Assembly: GCA_041744075.1 (NCBI GenBank)
Contig: JBGTLQ010000014.1
Location: 1-64,000 of the forward strand
Source of the DNA: JAJTZA01 sp041744075
GTDB taxonomy: Bacteria > Verrucomicrobiota > Verrucomicrobiia > Chthoniobacterales > Terrimicrobiaceae
DNA length: 64,000 bases
Reading direction: 5' to 3'
Of this stretch, positions 61,176-64,000 are shown one piece after another; position 1 is the first letter of the stretch; each line of letters begins with the position of its first letter. The notes under the pieces were generated by a model. The model was not told the DNA's origin. It did not search any database and worked only from the letters and a program-made list of their open reading frames with translations. The position numbers and the translations under genes are program-made.

Positions 61176-62573
61176 CTAAAACCCGCGCCGCATATTACTC
61201 GGCAAAATCCCGAGCTGCTCGCGGTACTTGGCAATTGTCCGCCGCGCGATGGGAATTCCCTGGCCCGCCAACGCTTCTGCCAAACCTTGATCGCTAAGTG
61301 GTTTCTTCGGGTTTTCGCCTTTCACAAGGTCCATGATCGCCTGACGCACACTCTCATTGCTCATCGATTCCCCTCCCTCAGTGACATACCCCGAAGTAAA
61401 AAAGTATTTCAGCTCAAACACTCCATGCGGCGTGGCCATAAATTTTCCTGACACCGCCCGACTGACGGTTGTTTCATGCACCCCCACGGCGTCAGCCACT
61501 TGGCTCATTGTCATGGGTCGCAAATGCGCCGCCCCACTTTCGAAAAAGCCTCGTTGCCGAACCAAGATCTCCCGCGAGATAGCCAGAATCGTTTGCTGTC
61601 GTTGTTGCAGACACTTAATAAAAAATCGGCCGCCCCGAATTTTTTCGCGCAGGAACTCCCGCACATTGCGACCCTCACCGCCCAACCCCACCATGTCCTT
61701 GTATTCGTCAGCCACTCGAAGTTTTGGCAGATCCTCATCATTTAATACCACATGAAAGTCCCCTCCTTCCTCGAAGACCACAACATCAGGGTTGATCACC
61801 TGGTTCTCATCGGCCGCAAAGGCGCTCCCAGGCCGGGGGTCCAATTTTTTGATGTTTTCAGCTGCTCGTTGAACGTCAGCAGGCGAAACTTTCAGAGCCC
61901 GCGCAATTTCGGGAATCTTACGCCGGGCAAGATCTTCAATATGATTTTGGATAATCCGAATCTCGAGGGAATTTGGCTGATCCTGCCGCCTTAACTGGAT
62001 TAGCAAGCACTCGGCCAAATTGCGCGCTGCCACACCGGGAGGATCGAATTGTTGCACCCGCTCAAGCACCTCCTCGGCCTCCATCACCGTGCATCCCACC
62101 GGATAAGCCGCCTCTTCGATTTTTCCTCGGAAGTAACCCGAATCATCCAGATTCCCAATAATCACGCGTGCAGCCGCCTCCTTGCGTTCATCAAAACGCT
62201 CGAACTCGAGCTGCTCGCTCATAAATTCATGCAGTGTCGGCCCCCGCGTCTGGGAATCCAAAAAATGCTGACGCCGCTCGAGGGCCTCCGCCGTCCATGG
62301 TTCCGCCGTGGATCGCTGCGCATAATATTCCCTCCACTCATCATCCAGCGTGTCCGCATTGCTGCTTGCCCGCTCCGGAGCCTCCTCAGGTCTTTCCTCA
62401 CGCGGCACCTCTTCCAAAACCGGGTTCTCCGCAAGCTCTGTGCTCACCAACTGACGCAACTCGGTCACCGGTGCCTGCAAGATGTGCAGACTCTGCTGCA
62501 TCTGGGGCGAAAGCGTCTGCTGCTGCGAGAGTCCCTGATATTGTTCCAAACCGGCCATGACGGCTCCCAACAT
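61176..62573 (-). CDS. rpoN: RNA polymerase sigma-54 factor
   Basis: 465 residues. N-terminal Gln-rich region I (LEQYQGLSQQQTLSPQMQQS, LHILQAPVTELRQ) contacts the enhancer-binding activator. An acidic stretch (EVPREERPEEAPER) follows, then the core-binding domain and the helix-turn-helix SQVADAVGVHETTVSRAVSG. The C-terminal RpoN box ARRTIAKYREQLGI recognises -24 elements. Starts at ATG 62573; ATG 62558 (MAGLEQ) is an alternative. It is required for promoters of TGGCAC-N5-TTGC type; I found none convincing in the window. Confidence 0.96.
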   Translation of the reverse strand: MLGAVMAGLEQYQGLSQQQTLSPQMQQSLHILQAPVTELRQLVSTELAENPVLEEVPREERPEEAPERASSNADTLDDEWREYYAQRSTAEPWTAEALERRQHFLDSQTRGPTLHEFMSEQLEFERFDERKEAAARVIIGNLDDSGYFRGKIEEAAYPVGCTVMEAEEVLERVQQFDPPGVAARNLAECLLIQLRRQDQPNSLEIRIIQNHIEDLARRKIPEIARALKVSPADVQRAAENIKKLDPRPGSAFAADENQVINPDVVVFEEGGDFHVVLNDEDLPKLRVADEYKDMVGLGGEGRNVREFLREKIRGGRFFIKCLQQRQQTILAISREILVRQRGFFESGAAHLRPMTMSQVADAVGVHETTVSRAVSGKFMATPHGVFELKYFFTSGYVTEGGESMSNESVRQAIMDLVKGENPKKPLSDQGLAEALAGQGIPIARRTIAKYREQLGILPSNMRRGF

Positions 62574-62647
62574 CAGGCACTAAAAATGCTTACGCAAGCA
62601 GGAATCACGCCAAATGTGGAATACTTGGAGCGACAACGTGTTCCATC

Positions 62648-62755
62648 CTTGTGTAGGGCATGTCAGTCTCCGCCTTCGCTGAGCCTACGGCGAGACATAC
62701 CTTGACCGCTGACTTCTCCTCATGCGACGGACGGTGAGGGACCGCCATCCCTACC
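62648..62755. repeat. Dispersed repeat between rpoN and lgt
   Basis: CTTGTGTAGGG to ACTTCTCCTC (62648-62721) matches the two units at 33443-33664. An internal piece (62669-62697) matches 13815-13843 inverted. The distal part, GGACGGTGAGGGACCGCCAT (62724-62743), also recurs near 33495-33514. On the minus strand it encodes the last residues of Lgt (GGPSPSVA), so the repeat now forms the lgt 3' end. Confidence 0.65.
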
Positions 62756-63682
62756 ACTGGTAGGATGCTTCTGATGACGCGATGCGAGCAGAAACCCAAC
62801 GCCCATAACGACTAGGAATATCGAAAGGAACTGCCCCCGCGTCAGGGCCCCGGTGAGCGCCGCATCTGGCTGACGAAACAACTCACAAAAACTCCGGGTG
62901 ATGGCATATCCGATAAAAAACAGCCCGGTCAAAACGCCATTGCGCAGCCGAAACCGGGTCCGTAGAAACCACAGCACCCCAAAAAGGAGTGCTCCCTCCA
63001 AAGCCGCCTCATAAATTTGGGAGGGATGGCGCGGTGAAAGCGTGACCGCCAGCTGTTCCCTCAACTCTGGCGACTGACCCACATTTTCGACGATTGCTGC
63101 CACGGAATTCCACGATGGATTTATGGCCGAGGCTTCATCGATGGCCAACTGGGCCATTTCGGGGGGACCATCATAGAGCTCCTTCGGAAATTGCACCGCC
63201 CATGGCACGGTCGCCACGCGGCCATAAAGCTCGCCATTGATAAAGTTGGCGATGCGCCCGAAGAACAGGCCGAGGGGTGTCACAACAACAATATTATCAC
63301 CAAGGTTCAGCCATGAGACCTTATGACGCCGCGCAAACCACAACGAATACAAGGCCACGCCGAAGATCCCCCCATGCGCAGACATCCCGCCCTCATTGAG
63401 TCGAAAAAACATCAGCGGGTCTGCGAGGAAAGCCGACAGATTGTAGAACAGCATGTATCCCAACCGTCCGCCAATGATCACCCCAAAAAATGCCGTTCCA
63501 AAAATAAAATCTCCGACCTGATCCGGGCGCAGGTCGCTGAACCCCTGACGCGCCAGCCGCCGGTATAGCAGGAACCCCAGAAAAAAGGCCGCCAGATACG
63601 CCATGCCATACCAGCGAATTCCCCATGTTTCAGAAAACTGAATCAGGAAGGGATTCAGGTCATGGACATAATACGCGAACAT
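62720..63682 (-). CDS. lgt: Prolipoprotein diacylglyceryl transferase
   Basis: A 320-residue inner membrane enzyme that adds diacylglycerol from phosphatidylglycerol to the lipobox cysteine. The start MFAYYVHDLNPFLIQFSETW (ATG 63682) is typical; an in-frame ATG seven codons earlier is non-conserved. GRIANFINGELYGRV is the Lgt signature, and RHPSQIYEAALEGA and GFLFIGYAITRSFCELFRQP-like (GLFFIGYAITRSFCELFRQP) C-terminal blocks are present. Its products would include the lipoproteins at 14992, 48278 and 59575. The last eight residues derive from a dispersed repeat. Confidence 0.95.
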   Translation of the reverse strand: MFAYYVHDLNPFLIQFSETWGIRWYGMAYLAAFFLGFLLYRRLARQGFSDLRPDQVGDFIFGTAFFGVIIGGRLGYMLFYNLSAFLADPLMFFRLNEGGMSAHGGIFGVALYSLWFARRHKVSWLNLGDNIVVVTPLGLFFGRIANFINGELYGRVATVPWAVQFPKELYDGPPEMAQLAIDEASAINPSWNSVAAIVENVGQSPELREQLAVTLSPRHPSQIYEAALEGALLFGVLWFLRTRFRLRNGVLTGLFFIGYAITRSFCELFRQPDAALTGALTRGQFLSIFLVVMGVGFLLASRHQKHPTSGRDGGPSPSVA

Positions 63683-63699
63683 GCCGGAGCTCTTGGCAA

Positions 63700-64000
63700 T
63701 CAACCCAAACTCGGAATCGGTCGGATCGGGTCCGTCTCGGCGTTATAATCAACTCCCTCCAGCCCAAACCCGAACAACCGATAAAATTCCTGCTGATAGC
63801 CCGCAAAATCGGTGTCCTGATCAATGGTTTCCGTGGTGACCGTATTCCATGCTTTGGCCACCTCGGCCTGCACCTCGGGACGCATTTCCCAGTCATCAAT
63901 ACGAATCCGGCCTTTGTCATCCAACAACTCGGCATGACCCAACCGCTCGGAGAACAGCCGGTAAATTTGCTCGATGCAGCCCTCATGGAGGCCCTTGGCT
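63700..64000 (-). CDS. fabV: Enoyl-ACP reductase FabV, C-terminal part
   Basis: A fragment of 99 codons running off the right edge. Reads AKGLHEGCIEQIYRLFSERL, then RIRIDDWEMRPEVQAEVAKA and FYRLFGFGLEGVDYNAETDP, ending RPIPSLG. IRIDDWEMRxDVQ and the FYRLFGF block are the C-terminal end of FabV, the NADH-dependent trans-2-enoyl-ACP reductase of fatty acid synthesis, naturally resistant to triclosan. Catalytic residues (Tyr and Lys) lie outside the window. Stops 17 bases before lgt, same strand. Confidence 0.88.
   Translation of the reverse strand, partial: AKGLHEGCIEQIYRLFSERLGHAELLDDKGRIRIDDWEMRPEVQAEVAKAWNTVTTETIDQDTDFAGYQQEFYRLFGFGLEGVDYNAETDPIRPIPSLG

Overview
The window looks like a piece of a Verrucomicrobiota (PVC superphylum) chromosome. 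This is inferred from gene content and architecture, since no rRNA or other marker gene is present: a GH4 glycosidase beside an AraC regulator, a sialate O-acetylesterase, a GH16-like hydrolase, large exported proteins of verrucomicrobial style, a bacterial SWIB-domain protein, FabV, ResB and an exosortase. Housekeeping genes (rpiB, pgi, uvrA, holA, thiD, rpoN, lgt, fabV) are scattered among accessory loci. I saw no tRNA, rRNA or CRISPR array.

Layout. 0-13.7 kb: rpiB (partial), a Phd/PIN toxin-antitoxin pair, pgi, a decayed nucleotidyltransferase locus, a GH4/AraC divergent pair, an orphan PIN gene, uvrA overlapping a TPR protein, an AbrB/Doc toxin-antitoxin pair and a SOUL protein. 13.7-26.3 kb: a minus-strand Rhs polymorphic-toxin locus. 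It has one 2203-residue Rhs protein with its own immunity gene, followed by displaced cassettes. Two cassettes carry a copy of the Rhs core tip (about 800 bp, three copies in all) joined to new toxin C-termini, and others keep only a toxin tail or only an immunity gene. 26.4-27.6 kb: an exosortase (XrtH-like, Cys/Arg/His triad visible) and a partner membrane protein, just upstream of the Rhs gene. The Rhs protein itself carries an IPTL-like sorting signal (VPSMPWW, transmembrane helix, basic residues) near residue 226, followed by what looks like a second signal peptide. This is the most unusual feature of the window.

27.8-36.2 kb: a PfkB kinase, holA, a glycosyltransferase, a GNAT enzyme, a lipoate-ligase homologue, a SWIB gene bracketed by a 20-bp inverted repeat, an FmdB-like protein, an AEC transporter, a zinc metallopeptidase and thiD. 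36.2-41.9 kb: an XRE repressor divergent from a run of exported proteins of unknown function, including a 36-residue membrane peptide translationally coupled to the gene before it, with a strong operator-like palindrome between them. 42.1-50 kb: two SGNH-like exported paralogues flanking a sialate O-acetylesterase, then a nitrilase-family amidase, a transglutaminase-like protein and a lipoprotein esterase.

50-64 kb: asnB, resB and a copper-type P-ATPase with an extra six-helix C-terminus (all minus strand), GH16 plus an epimerase, a NhaD-like antiporter, a DUF4410-like lipoprotein, an AbrB/PIN toxin-antitoxin pair, rpoN, lgt and the end of fabV. Short dispersed repeats recur at about 13.8, 18.7, 33.5 and 62.7 kb. 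One is inserted in frame in an Rhs cassette, and one supplies the last codons of lgt.
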